Origin: Manganitrophus sp963718695
GTDB lineage: Bacteria; Nitrospirota; Nitrospiria; SBBL01; Manganitrophaceae
DNA: 64,000 nt
Assembly: GCA_963718695.1 (NCBI GenBank)
Contig: OY970371.1
Coordinates: 4,340,001-4,404,000, forward strand
Reading direction: 5' to 3'
Shown: positions 52,882 to 61,815 of the stretch, one piece after another
Numbering within the stretch: the first letter of the stretch is position 1
How the letters are laid out: each line of letters begins with the position of its first letter
The notes under the pieces: generated by a model
What the model was told of the DNA's origin: nothing
The model's input: the letters and a program-made list of their open reading frames with translations, nothing else
Databases searched by the model: none
Made by a program: the position numbers and the translations under genes

Positions 52882-54185
52882 GGGAATCTCCTGTGAGGAT
52901 TGCTCCCAAAAAACGCCCTCTGCGCGGGACGATGACGGTTCCCGGAGATAAATCGATTACCCATCGCGCCGTCATCTTCTCGGCGCTGGGGGAGGGAACG
53001 AGCGAAGTCAGCGGCTATCTTCCCTCCGAGGATTGCGAGCGGACGATCACCGCCTTTCGGGAGATGGGCATTGCCGTTTCCGTCGAGACGGTGAACGGTG
53101 TTCCATCTCTTTTTGTGGAGGGGAAGGGGCTCTGGGGGTTGACGGAGCCGATGGGGGTCATCGACTGCGGCAACTCCGGAACGACCCTGCGGCTTCTGAC
53201 CGGGCTGCTGGCCGGGAAGCCGTTTTTCTCGGTGCTGACGGGAGATGCCTCGCTTCGGAAACGTCCGATGCGTCGGGTCATCGATCCACTCCGAACCATG
53301 GGGGCGGAGATCCTCGGGCGCTCGGGGGGAAATCTGGCCCCGCTGGCGATCTCGGGAAAGAAACTGAATGGGATCGACACCCGTCTTCCGGTGGCAAGCG
53401 CCCAGCTCAAATCGGCGATTCTCCTCGCCGGGCTGACCGCCTCGGGGGTCACGACCGTTTCCGAACCGAGCCGGTCGCGCGACCACACCGAGCGGATGCT
53501 TCGCTCTCTCGGCGTCCGGTTTGAGGAAAACAACGGCCGGCTCTCCATCGTCGGCGGCTCGTCTTATCCCGGCAAGCGGATCGACGTTCCGGGGGATCTC
53601 TCCTCGGCGGCGTTTTTCTTGGCGGCGGGGGCGATCATCGAAGGTTCCGAAATCACGATTCGAAAAGTCGGCGTCAATCCGACCCGAACCGGCCTCCTGG
53701 AGGTATTGAAGGAGATGGGAGCGGAGATCGCGGTGATGCCGTTGGAGCCGATGGGGGATGAACCGGTGGCCGACCTGACCGTCCGTTCAGGCCCCCTCCA
53801 TGGGACGGTCATTCAGGGGGAACTGATCCCCCGTACCATCGATGAGTTCCCGATCCTCTGTATTGTCGCGGCGGCGGCCGAAGGGGAAACGGTGATCCGG
53901 GATGCGCAGGAGCTGCGAGTCAAAGAGAGCGATCGCATCGCCACGATGGCCCAGGCCCTGCGGGGCATGGGAATCACGGTGGAAGAGTTCCCCGATGGGA
54001 TGCGGATCGAAGGGAAGAAAAAATGGAAGGGAACCTTCTGCGAGACACACGGAGACCACCGGATCGCCATGTCGATGGCGATCGCCGGCCTCCTCGCGGA
54101 GGGGGGCAACGAGATCGACGATGTTGCCTGCATCGACACTTCCTTTCCGGGATTCATGGGGCTATTGTCAACATTGACAGAATAG
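52878..54185 (+). CDS. aroA: 3-phosphoshikimate 1-carboxyvinyltransferase (EPSP synthase)
   Basis: The sixth shikimate step. The 435-residue product has PGDKSITHRAVIFSALGEG, DCGNSGTTLRLLTGLLAG, LPVASAQLKSAILLAGL, IDEFPILCIVAA, RVKESDRIA and ETHGDHRIAMSMAIAGL. The start is GTG 52878, coupled to the tyrA stop. The aroA-cmk-rpsA-ihfB order is shared with many proteobacteria. Confidence 0.96.
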   Translation: MRESPVRIAPKKRPLRGTMTVPGDKSITHRAVIFSALGEGTSEVSGYLPSEDCERTITAFREMGIAVSVETVNGVPSLFVEGKGLWGLTEPMGVIDCGNSGTTLRLLTGLLAGKPFFSVLTGDASLRKRPMRRVIDPLRTMGAEILGRSGGNLAPLAISGKKLNGIDTRLPVASAQLKSAILLAGLTASGVTTVSEPSRSRDHTERMLRSLGVRFEENNGRLSIVGGSSYPGKRIDVPGDLSSAAFFLAAGAIIEGSEITIRKVGVNPTRTGLLEVLKEMGAEIAVMPLEPMGDEPVADLTVRSGPLHGTVIQGELIPRTIDEFPILCIVAAAAEGETVIRDAQELRVKESDRIATMAQALRGMGITVEEFPDGMRIEGKKKWKGTFCETHGDHRIAMSMAIAGLLAEGGNEIDDVACIDTSFPGFMGLLSTLTE

Positions 54186-54205
54186 GGCGGACACGTCGGT
54201 CCGCC
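54186..54205 (+). repeat. GGCGGAC hairpin unit after aroA
   Basis: GGCGGAC (54186-54192) and GTCCGCC (54199-54205) make a perfect 7-bp stem with a 6-base loop, directly after the aroA stop and followed by TCTAC. It resembles the nuoF-nuoG spacer hairpins, which end in CCTAC. Confidence 0.6.
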
Positions 54206-54222
54206 TCTACGAGAGATTGCGC

Positions 54223-54927
54223 GTGAGAAAACTCATCATTGCCATTGACGGTCCGGCGGCGGCCGGAAAAAGCAGCGCAGCGAAGCATTTGGCAAAACGA
54301 CTCGGTTATCTTTATCTTGATTCGGGCGCGCTTTACAGGGCGATTGCCTGGAAGCTCCTTCAGGAGAAGATTAACCCGGAGTCTCAGGCCGATGTCGAGG
54401 CGGCTGCCCAAGCGGTCGAGATCGAGCTTCGCTTAAAAGGAGAGCAGACCGAGATCTGGGTCGGCGGGATCGATGCGACCCCTTCCCTTCGATTACCCGA
54501 GGTGACCCGGGTTTCTTCCGTCGCTTCGACCTTTCTGGGAGTTCGCAAGAAGCTCCTCTCGATTCAGCGGTCGATCGGGAGCGGCGGAGGGGTTGTAATG
54601 GAGGGACGGGATATCGGCACGGTCGTTTTCCCTGATGCCGATTTGAAATTCTACCTTGATGCGACCACCCCCATCCGGGGGCTGCGCCGACACAAAGAGC
54701 TGGAGCAAAAGGGGATTCCGTCCGATTTGGAGAAAACGACCCGTGAGATCGAGGAGCGGGACCTGAAAGACAGCCGTCGGCATGTCGCTCCCCTCAAAAA
54801 GAGCGAGGATGCCATTGTGATCGACTCCACCCCGCTGAACCTGGAGGAGGTGATTGCGCAGATGCTTCAAGAGGTCGATAAAAAGCTCCAGGCGAAACAA
54901 CAAGGGAGCACGAAAAAATTAAAATAG
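54223..54927 (+). CDS. cmk: Cytidylate kinase
   Basis: Cmk phosphorylates CMP and dCMP. The 234-residue product has the P-loop AIDGPAAAGKSSAAK, YLYLDSGALYRAIAW, MEGRDIGTVVFPDADLKFYL and the lid RDLKDSRRHVAPLKK. GTG 54223 is chosen, with GAGAG seven bases upstream. It follows aroA with only a hairpin repeat between. Confidence 0.95.
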   Translation: MRKLIIAIDGPAAAGKSSAAKHLAKRLGYLYLDSGALYRAIAWKLLQEKINPESQADVEAAAQAVEIELRLKGEQTEIWVGGIDATPSLRLPEVTRVSSVASTFLGVRKKLLSIQRSIGSGGGVVMEGRDIGTVVFPDADLKFYLDATTPIRGLRRHKELEQKGIPSDLEKTTREIEERDLKDSRRHVAPLKKSEDAIVIDSTPLNLEEVIAQMLQEVDKKLQAKQQGSTKKLK

Positions 54928-54940
54928 ATTCACCCTAAGT

Positions 54941-55567
54941 ATGCTTTATCGAATCGCGCATGTGGTGGTTTGGACCCTGGCGAGGCTCTTCTTCCGGATT
55001 ACTGTGATCGGCGAGCCTCATGTTCCAAGGGAAGGGGGGGTGATTGTTGCAGCCAATCACAACAGCTATTTCGATATTCCCCTTCTCGGCTGCGTTCTTT
55101 CCCGACGCGCCGACAACATTGCGAAGAGCGAGCTTTTTCAGAATCCGATCCTTGCCGCCCTTTTTAGAGCGCTGGGCGGCTTTCCGGTGCGGCGCGGGAC
55201 GATTGATCGAAAAGCGATCGGGGAAGCGGTGCGGCGGTTAAAAGCAGGGCACCTTCTGGCGATGTATCCGGAGGGAACACGCAGCAAGAACGGAGAACTC
55301 CAGGTCCCAAAGCCGGGGATCGGGATGATGGTCGCCTTGTCGGGAGTGAAGGTCGTTCCGGCATATATCGGTGGAACCGCACCGGTCCGTCCCTTTCGGC
55401 GGGTGACGGTGGTCTTCGGTCAGCCGCTCGATTTTAAGGCGCAAATCGAGGAGATTGAAAGGGTTGAAAAAGAAGGTATCAATCCTAAAATACTTTATGC
55501 TACAATTTCACAGGAAATCATGAACGAGATTGCGGCACTCGGACGGACGTTGGCAGAAACTCGCTGA
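54941..55567 (+). CDS. plsC: 1-acylglycerol-3-phosphate acyltransferase (PlsC family)
   Basis: This is a membrane acyltransferase making phosphatidic acid. The 208-residue product has an N-terminal hydrophobic segment, the catalytic H-x4-D box (NHNSYFD), FPVRRGTIDRKAI, and the substrate-binding PEGTRSKNG. Placement between cmk and ispH is seen in several lineages. It starts 13 bases after cmk. Confidence 0.92.
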   Translation: MLYRIAHVVVWTLARLFFRITVIGEPHVPREGGVIVAANHNSYFDIPLLGCVLSRRADNIAKSELFQNPILAALFRALGGFPVRRGTIDRKAIGEAVRRLKAGHLLAMYPEGTRSKNGELQVPKPGIGMMVALSGVKVVPAYIGGTAPVRPFRRVTVVFGQPLDFKAQIEEIERVEKEGINPKILYATISQEIMNEIAALGRTLAETR

Positions 55568-55575
55568 GGAGTGGG

Positions 55576-56421
55576 ATGGAAATCTACGTTGCTGAAAATG
55601 CAGGCTTCTGTTTTGGGGTCAAGCGCGCCGTGAAAATGGCGTTCGATGCGGCCGAGAGTTATCAAGGGGAAGTCCATAGCCTCGGTCCATTGATTCATAA
55701 TCCGCAAGTCGTCGATCGGCTGGCGGAAAAGGGGGTTCAGAAGGTCGAGCGCTTGGACCAGATCGAGGGGGGTGTGGTCATTCTTCGATCACACGGCGTT
55801 TCTTCTCCTCAGGTCGTCGAGGATGCGCAGGCGCAGGGGCTGCACATCATCGACGCCACCTGCCCGTTTGTGACCAACGCGCAGCGATATGCCAAGCAAC
55901 TCGTCGATGAAGGATACCAGGTGGTGATGGTCGGGGATCGGAATCACCCTGAGTCTCAGAGCGTTCTTGGGCACGCCGGGGGAGAGATCCTGGTGACGGA
56001 GGATTTTGAAGAGATCAAGCAGATGTTGAACCGGTTCACCCGGAAGCGATTGGGCATCATTTCCCAGACGACGCAAACCTATGGAAAATTTTCTGAAATT
56101 GTAGTAAAATGCCTCCAAATCTGTGAAGAGGTCAAAATCTTCAACACCATCTGTTACGCCACCGAAGATCGCCAGACGGAAGCGCAGAGCCTCTCCGAGA
56201 CGGTCGAGGTGATGGTGGTGGTGGGGGGGAAGAACTCCGCAAACACGACCCACCTGGCCGATATCTGCCGCGAAAAAGGGGTTCGGGTTTATCATGTTGA
56301 GACGGCGCAAGAAATCGATCGGAATTGGTTTGACGGGGTCCAGAAGACCGGGGTGACCGCGGGGGCCTCAACGCCTGATTGGATTATTCAAGAAGTGATC
56401 AGTTATTTAAAAATGATTTAA
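55576..56421 (+). CDS. ispH: 4-hydroxy-3-methylbut-2-enyl diphosphate reductase
   Basis: IspH is the last step of the non-mevalonate (MEP) isoprenoid route. The 281-residue product has the three 4Fe-4S cysteines (NAGFCFGVKRAV, DATCPFVTNAQ, NTICYATEDRQ), the conserved SHG, and ASTPDWIIQEV near the end. It begins eight bases after plsC. Confidence 0.96.
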   Translation: MEIYVAENAGFCFGVKRAVKMAFDAAESYQGEVHSLGPLIHNPQVVDRLAEKGVQKVERLDQIEGGVVILRSHGVSSPQVVEDAQAQGLHIIDATCPFVTNAQRYAKQLVDEGYQVVMVGDRNHPESQSVLGHAGGEILVTEDFEEIKQMLNRFTRKRLGIISQTTQTYGKFSEIVVKCLQICEEVKIFNTICYATEDRQTEAQSLSETVEVMVVVGGKNSANTTHLADICREKGVRVYHVETAQEIDRNWFDGVQKTGVTAGASTPDWIIQEVISYLKMI

Positions 56422-56431
56422 AGGGATCAGA

Positions 56432-56448
56432 GGCGGCCTCGGGCCGCC
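56432..56448 (+). other. Hairpin after ispH
   Basis: GGCGGCC (56432-56438) and GGCCGCC (56442-56448) form a 7-bp GC stem with a TCG loop, followed by GTTTCC. It could be a weak terminator between ispH and rpsA. Confidence 0.4.
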
Positions 56449-56482
56449 GTTTCCATGGTTTGAGAAGCGACAAAAAATAGGA

Positions 56483-56522
56483 GCCGGCATCGGAGGGCCT
56501 GATTCCACTCCGCACAGGCCGG
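56483..56522 (+). promoter_or_regulatory. Structured leader of rpsA
   Basis: GGCCTG (56496-56501) pairs with CAGGCC (56515-56520), and self-complementary GCCGGC words flank it at 56483-56488 and 56517-56522. Alternative pairings exist. S1 represses its own mRNA in other bacteria through leader structure; a like role here is inference. Confidence 0.35.
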
Positions 56523-56559
56523 CAACTAAATTCGAAGAAGAGGGGAGAGAATAGTTTTT

Positions 56560-58311
56560 ATGTCAAAAGGAAAAAGAACAGTTTTTGAAGCCGATGAGAT
56601 GGTCGACGCCGAGAAGAGTCAGGAGCGGATGGAACTCGAAGCGCTTTATGCCGAGACGTTCAAGAATCTTCAAGAGGGGAGCGTCGTAGAAGGGATCATC
56701 CTTTCCATTCAAGAAGACGGGATCATGGTCGATATCGGATATAAGTCCGAAGGGATGGTTCCCCGACAAGAGTTCACCGCCGAGGAGATCGGCAAGCTCA
56801 AAGCGGGTGAGAAGATCCAGATCTACCTTGAGGAGCGGGAGGATTCCGAAGGAAACATCATCCTTTCGAAAGAAAAGGCCGACCGGATGAAAATCTGGAA
56901 GGAGATCGAAGAGGTCTACCAGAAAGATGCCGTGATCGAAGGAAAGGTGATCTCCCGGATCAAAGGGGGGATGATCGTCGATATCGGGGTCAAGGCGTTT
57001 CTGCCCGGCTCTCAGATCGATCTTCGCCCCGTGCGCGATCTCGACCAACTGATCGGAAAAACTTTCCCGATGAAAATTATCAAGATGAATCACCGCCGCG
57101 GCAACATCGTTGTTTCCCGGCGTGTGCTCCTGGAGGAGTCGCGCGACCGGAAGCGTCAGACGACCCTTTCCTCTCTCCAAGAGGGACAGGTGATTGAGGG
57201 TGTGGTGAAGAACATCACCGAATACGGCGCGTTTATCGATCTCGGCGGCATCGACGGTCTGTTGCATATCACCGACATGTCGTGGGGCCGCGTCGGTCAT
57301 CCCTCCGAGCTCTTCATGGTCGGGGACAAAGTGTCCGTCGTTGTCCTCAAGTACGATAAAGAGACCGGCCGTGTTTCGCTCGGCTACAAGCAGAAGATGC
57401 CCGATCCTTGGACCCACGTCGAAGAGAAGTATCCTACCGGAACCCGCATTACCGGCAAGGTGGTCAGCCTGACCGACTACGGCGCTTTCGTTGAGTTGGA
57501 GCCCGGCGTCGAGGGGCTGGTTCATATCTCCGAGATGTCGTGGGCGCATGAAGCGAAGCATCCGTCGAAGATCGTTTCGGTCAGCGATCGGGTGAATGCC
57601 GTCATCCTCAACGTCGATCGGAAGGGACGCAAGATCTCGCTCGGCATGAAGCAGGTCGAGCCGAATCCCTGGAACGTCGTCGAGCAGCGTTATCCGCCCG
57701 GGGCGAAGATCACCGGCAAGGTCCGCAGCATCACCGATTTCGGCGTCTTTGTCGGCCTGGAAGAGGGAATCGACGGGTTGATCCATATCTCCGATATCTC
57801 CTGGACCCGCCATGTCAAACATCCTTCGGAAGTCTTTAAAAAGGGACAGCCGATCGAGGCGGTCGTGCTGAAGGTCGACCGTGAGAAGGAGCGGATCTCG
57901 CTCGGCTTCAAGCAGCTGACCTCCGATCCCTGGGAAACCGATATTCCGCAGAAATATAGAGTCGGCAGCGGTGTTCGAGGGAAGGTCACCAAGATCACCG
58001 ACTTTGGCGTTTTCGTCGAGCTCGAAGAGAATGTGGAGGGTCTGATCCATATCAGCGAATCGGGGGTCGAAGCACCCGCCCGCGTGGAGGATGTCTTCCA
58101 TATCGGAAACGAGGTCGAGGCGAAGATCATCCGGATCGATACGGCCGAAAGAAAGATCGCGCTCTCCGTTCGAGAGCACCGGCGCGATACGGACAAAGAA
58201 GCAGTCGATCGCTTTCATCACACCCAGGGAAAGCTCGACCAATCGATCGGGGCGGTTGCCAGTAAGATCACACGGCGGCAGAAGAAGGACGAAGAGGGAA
58301 AAGAGTCGTAA
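56560..58311 (+). CDS. rpsA: 30S ribosomal protein S1
   Basis: S1 helps mRNA bind the ribosome. The 583-residue product has six S1 OB-fold repeats, each with a variant of GxVxxITDYGAFVEL...GLVHISEMSW. Repeats three to five are most alike. A basic, Lys/Glu-rich tail ends the protein. The GAGGGGAG ribosome site is about 13 bases from the ATG, longer than usual, which fits regulated translation. Confidence 0.96.
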   Translation: MSKGKRTVFEADEMVDAEKSQERMELEALYAETFKNLQEGSVVEGIILSIQEDGIMVDIGYKSEGMVPRQEFTAEEIGKLKAGEKIQIYLEEREDSEGNIILSKEKADRMKIWKEIEEVYQKDAVIEGKVISRIKGGMIVDIGVKAFLPGSQIDLRPVRDLDQLIGKTFPMKIIKMNHRRGNIVVSRRVLLEESRDRKRQTTLSSLQEGQVIEGVVKNITEYGAFIDLGGIDGLLHITDMSWGRVGHPSELFMVGDKVSVVVLKYDKETGRVSLGYKQKMPDPWTHVEEKYPTGTRITGKVVSLTDYGAFVELEPGVEGLVHISEMSWAHEAKHPSKIVSVSDRVNAVILNVDRKGRKISLGMKQVEPNPWNVVEQRYPPGAKITGKVRSITDFGVFVGLEEGIDGLIHISDISWTRHVKHPSEVFKKGQPIEAVVLKVDREKERISLGFKQLTSDPWETDIPQKYRVGSGVRGKVTKITDFGVFVELEENVEGLIHISESGVEAPARVEDVFHIGNEVEAKIIRIDTAERKIALSVREHRRDTDKEAVDRFHHTQGKLDQSIGAVASKITRRQKKDEEGKES

Positions 58312-58373
58312 GGCCGGCGCACCGCAGCCTTACGTCCCATTTCCGGTCAGGTCTCCTCGATCGATTTCTCTCC

Positions 58374-58459
58374 CTTCTCGTGAGAGAGACGAGAAGATCT
58401 CCGCAGTCGAGACGCCGGTAGGGAGGGCATAGGCCCTCCCCCGCCGGCCGATCGGCGGG
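58374..58459. repeat. Three consecutive hairpins in the rpsA-sppA spacer
   Basis: CTTCTCGT/ACGAGAAG (58374-58396), GGGAGGGC/GCCCTCCC (58421-58440) and CCCGCCG/CGGCGGG (58440-58459) are perfect inverted repeats in a row. None has a T-run. The second resembles the GTAGGG-type hairpin units elsewhere in the window. Confidence 0.6.
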
Positions 58460-58499
58460 AACCCTCCTCAACAGATGCTGCCCATTTCCACACTAAGAG

Positions 58500-59396
58500 A
58501 TGAATCGAAAATCTATTCTCATCGGCGGAATCTACTTTCTCCTTTTCCTCCTCCTCTTCTTTGCGTTTATGTTCTGGACCAGCCGTCTGATCGGCGGCGG
58601 ACAAGGAGCAGCGTGGGGGACGGGCGAGCGAATCGCCCTGATCCGAATCGAAGGGGTCATCGTCGATTCCAAGGAAATCGTAGAAGATCTGAGACGCTAT
58701 CATCGGGATGACAGCATCAAAGCCATTCTCATTCGAATCGACAGTCCCGGCGGTGCGGTCGTTCCTTCCCAAGAGATTTATGATGAGGTGAAGCGGATTC
58801 GCGACGCCGGAAAGAAAAGGATCGTCACCTCCATGGGGACGGTGGCCGCTTCCGGCGGTTATTATATCGCCGCCGCCTCCGAGAAAATTATCGCCAACCC
58901 CGGAACCCTGACCGGCAGCATCGGCGTCATCATGGAGCTCGTCAACGTCGAAGGACTGCTCCAAAAAATCGGCGTGGAGGGGGTGGTGATCAAGAGCGGG
59001 GAGAATAAAGATGTCGGCTCCCCCTTCCGAAAGATGACGGAAGAAGAGCGTGCGCTCCTGAAGAACGTGATGGACAACGTCCATGCCCAGTTCATCGAAG
59101 CGGTCGCGGAAGGGCGCTCTCTTAAGATCGAGACGGTTCGCCCCTACGCCGACGGACGCATCTTTACCGGCCGCCAGGCGAAGGAGATCGGTCTGGTGGA
59201 TGAGCTGGGGAACCTTCAAGATGCCATCAAGCGAACGGCGGAGCTGGCTGGAATTGAAGGGGAACCTCAGACGGTCGAGATGCAAAAGCGATCTACCCTA
59301 TTTGAGCTTTTAGAAAACCGATTTCTGGGTAAGTGGGGAAACGTTCACTTCCCGGCTTCATCGGTCCGGCTGAACTATCTTTTCTCTTTGCAGTAG
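58500..59396 (+). CDS. sppA: Signal peptide peptidase SppA (short form, S49)
   Basis: SppA is a membrane serine protease that degrades cleaved signal peptides. The 298-residue product has an N-terminal membrane helix (~6-30), a ClpP-like domain (IRIDSPGGAVVPS, TSMGTVAASGGYYIA), nucleophile Ser140 in GTLTGSIGVIM, and the conserved SGENKDVGSP segment near 166-175. It is the single-domain length, as in Gram-positives, not the double-length E. coli form. Confidence 0.93.
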   Translation: MNRKSILIGGIYFLLFLLLFFAFMFWTSRLIGGGQGAAWGTGERIALIRIEGVIVDSKEIVEDLRRYHRDDSIKAILIRIDSPGGAVVPSQEIYDEVKRIRDAGKKRIVTSMGTVAASGGYYIAAASEKIIANPGTLTGSIGVIMELVNVEGLLQKIGVEGVVIKSGENKDVGSPFRKMTEEERALLKNVMDNVHAQFIEAVAEGRSLKIETVRPYADGRIFTGRQAKEIGLVDELGNLQDAIKRTAELAGIEGEPQTVEMQKRSTLFELLENRFLGKWGNVHFPASSVRLNYLFSLQ

Positions 59397-59442
59397 CCGT
59401 TCAGCAGGGCCGGGATATTTAACGATCCTGTCACATGGGGGG

Positions 59443-59727
59443 ATGATGACCAAAGCAGAGCTGATCGAAAAAGTCGCGGCGCACTACACCGTCCTGACCA
59501 AACGCCAGACGGAGATCCTGGTCAATACTTTCTTTGACAGCATCAAAGAGGCGCTGGCCAAGGGGGACAAGATCGAGATCCGGGGGTTTGGCAGCTTCCG
59601 GCTTCGGCACCGGAGAATGCGCGAGGGGCGAAACCCGAAGACCGGCGCATTGGTCTCCGTCCCCGAGAAGAAGGTTCCCTTCTTCAAGGCCGGAAAAGAG
59701 CTGAAAGAACTGGTCGACCGGGGATAA
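59443..59727 (+). CDS. ihfB: Integration host factor beta subunit / HU-family protein
   Basis: This is a DNA-bending protein of 94 residues with the HU/IHF fold: MTKAELIEKVA at the N-terminus, IEIRGFGSFRLR, and the beta-arm GRNPKTGALVSVPEKKVPFFKAGKEL. The rpsA-ihfB neighbourhood supports the IHF-beta assignment over HU. A second ATG lies three bases downstream. Confidence 0.92.
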   Translation: MMTKAELIEKVAAHYTVLTKRQTEILVNTFFDSIKEALAKGDKIEIRGFGSFRLRHRRMREGRNPKTGALVSVPEKKVPFFKAGKELKELVDRG

Positions 59728-59818
59728 CCGGTTTTCCGTTCTGCGACACCTGATCTTCTTTTCAACGATCTCTTTCCGACTTCTCCTTGTCTCTTCTCGC
59801 AAGATCCTTTAATGAATC

Positions 59819-60430
59819 CTATCCATAATGCTGCGCAGCGATACCGGCGCCGGTGGTATCGATGATTCCGGCGCCATTACCGACGGCATCGATTCCGTCC
59901 GGATCGAGATGATCCCAAAGATTATTTTGGGCGAAGATCGCGCTGGTGTTGTTGTTGATCAGGTCGCCCGTGCCGTTGCAGCTGAGCGTATTGGCTCCGC
60001 CCTCCGCCTCCGAGATCGGGGTTCGATTGGCCGTCGATGACCACCCCTCCTCCCGGATTGATTGTAATTTCATTTCTGCGAAATGCCGGACCGGTATCCG
60101 AGACCAAGACGCCGATTCCCGGATCTCCGGCATTATTCTGTTGGATGGTATTCTGCTCGATTCGACTTGAATCTCCAGCATAGAATGAATGCCGATGCGG
60201 TTCCCGCCGCCACCTGAACGGTGTCTCCCTCGTCTGTGGCATTAAGCACGTGTGTAATGGTCGCAAAGGGGGCGTCGGCGGTCCCGGGCTGAAGATCGCT
60301 CCCGCCGGCGGAGGAGGGGGCAACCAAGTCGGTCCGGGGAATGCGGATTGATCGGTCTTCCCCTCCGCCCTCTGGGCAGGCGGTGAGAGTGAGGATGAGA
60401 AAGAGAAGAAAGAAATGGAGAGAGCGGTTT
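59819..60430 (-). pseudogene. Frameshifted beta-helix (DUF1565/pectate-lyase-like) lipoprotein remnant
   Basis: On the minus strand, a lipoprotein-like leader (HFFLLFLILTLTAC, Cys at the lipobox) is followed by PGTADAPFATITHVL and GDTVQVAAGT, typical of the first rungs of a right-handed beta-helix. The frame then breaks near 60196. It continues as SRIEQNTIQQNNAGDPGIGV and GPAFRRNEITINPGGGVVIDG in a second frame, and after a G-run near 60030 as NTLSCNGTGDLINNNTSAIF and AQNNLWDH in a third, ending with TAG at 59819-59821. There is no in-frame start codon before the leader. It overlaps the hisS stop. An assembly error is possible, but three frames plus no start favour decay. Confidence 0.75.
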
Positions 60431-61685
60431 AAGAGAGTTTTGCCGTCAGCGTTTCGGTGAGTGTCGACAAGAGAATCTCCTCTTGCGCCTTGGTCGACAT
60501 GTTTCGCAAGATTCCTTTTCCCTGCGCCATTTCGTTCTCGCCGACGATCAGCACATACTCCGCGCCGAGCCGGTCGGCCCGTTTCATCTGGCTCTTCAAG
60601 CCGATCGCGTCGTTCCCCATCTCGCTTCGGATATTCTTCCGGCGGAGCGCCAGGAGGACCGGGAAAAGCGCCGTCCCGGCCGTCTTCCCCAATGGGGCGA
60701 GAAAGAGCTGGAGACGCGAGGCGGGGACCCGGGCCGGATCGATCAACTGGACCAGCCGCTCCACCCCGATGGCAAATCCGATCGCCGGCGTCGGCGGGCC
60801 GCCGAGGGCCTCCACCAGGCCGTCGTAGCGTCCTCCGGCGGCGACTGCGTTCTGTGCGCCGAGTTTATCGGTCGTCAGTTCGAAGGCCGTTTTGGTGTAG
60901 TAGTCGAGTCCCCGCACCAGGTGCGGCTGAATGTGGTAAGGGATGGCAAGTTGGTCGAGCCCCTCCCGGACCGCCTTGAAGTGCTCCCGGCATTCCGCGC
61001 AGAGGTGGTCGATCGGAGAAGGAGCGTTTTTTGCGATCGCTTTGCACGCCTCCTTTTTGCAGTCGAGGATGCGGAGCGGATTGGTCTTAAAACGCCGGAG
61101 GCAATCTTCGCAGAGCTCCGGAAGATATTTCTCGAAATAAGACTGCAGTGCGGCGCGATACGTGGGCCGGCAGACCGGGCAGCCGAGGGAGTTGATTTCC
61201 AGCGTCAGGTCGGTCACCTGCATCCGCTCGAAGAAGCGGGTCAGCAGCGAGAGGAGCTCCACATCCTGGCGCGGATCGATGTCGCCGATGATCTCCGCGC
61301 CGATCTGATGGAACTGGCGGAGCCGGCCCGCCTGGGGGCGCTCGTGCCGGAACATCGGCCCCATATAGTAGAACTTGGAGAGGGGGAGTTTTTCGCTCAG
61401 GTGATGCTCCAGGTAGGCCCGGACGACCGGGGCGGTCCCTTCGGGACGAAGGGTGACTTTCTTTCCGTCCCAATCTTCGAAGGTATACATCTCCTTCTCG
61501 ACGATGTCGGTCGCTTCGCCGATGCTTCGGGTGAAAAGTTCGGTGGTTTCTAGGATCGGGGTTCGAATGTGAGAGAAGCCGAAGACTTTGCAGGTTTCAT
61601 GCGCGATCGATTCGACCCAGAGCCAACGGTCGGACTCTTCCGGAAGGATGTCTTTGAAGCCTCTGAGCGATATGAATTTTGCCAT
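60429..61685 (-). CDS. hisS: Histidyl-tRNA synthetase
   Basis: This class II synthetase charges tRNA-His. The 418-residue product has motif 1 region RGFKDILPEE, motif 2 MGPMFRHERPQAGRLRQFHQ, the His-binding VRGLDYYTKTAFEL, motif 3 AIGFAIGVERL, and the C-terminal anticodon-binding domain. A cysteine-rich insert (CPVCRP, CEDCLRRF, CAECREH) is typical of one bacterial subgroup. It has its own promoter on the minus strand and runs opposite to its neighbours. Confidence 0.96.
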   Translation of the reverse strand: MAKFISLRGFKDILPEESDRWLWVESIAHETCKVFGFSHIRTPILETTELFTRSIGEATDIVEKEMYTFEDWDGKKVTLRPEGTAPVVRAYLEHHLSEKLPLSKFYYMGPMFRHERPQAGRLRQFHQIGAEIIGDIDPRQDVELLSLLTRFFERMQVTDLTLEINSLGCPVCRPTYRAALQSYFEKYLPELCEDCLRRFKTNPLRILDCKKEACKAIAKNAPSPIDHLCAECREHFKAVREGLDQLAIPYHIQPHLVRGLDYYTKTAFELTTDKLGAQNAVAAGGRYDGLVEALGGPPTPAIGFAIGVERLVQLIDPARVPASRLQLFLAPLGKTAGTALFPVLLALRRKNIRSEMGNDAIGLKSQMKRADRLGAEYVLIVGENEMAQGKGILRNMSTKAQEEILLSTLTETLTAKLS

Positions 61686-61712
61686 CTGTAATGATCCCTA
61701 AAATCTAGGGAC

Positions 61713-61741
61713 ACTATAACGTTGAGGCCTTTTGAAGTCAA
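61713..61741 (-). promoter_or_regulatory. Near-consensus promoter of hisS
   Basis: On the minus strand, TTGACT (61741-61736, 5 of 6), a 17-base spacer and TATAGT (61718-61713, 5 of 6). The start would be near 61706. CCCTA...TAGGG, a small inverted repeat, lies just downstream in the leader. Confidence 0.75.
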
Positions 61742-61815
61742 GGAGAAGCGCGGGGGTCGATCCATTCGTAATCGCAAATTTTGATAGTGACTCATTTTAA
61801 ACTCCGAAGTGCGTT

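Noticed and set aside
56563..58242. 559-codon open frame on the minus strand across rpsA
   Set aside because: It mirrors the six S1 repeats of rpsA and has the composition of a reverse-complement shadow.
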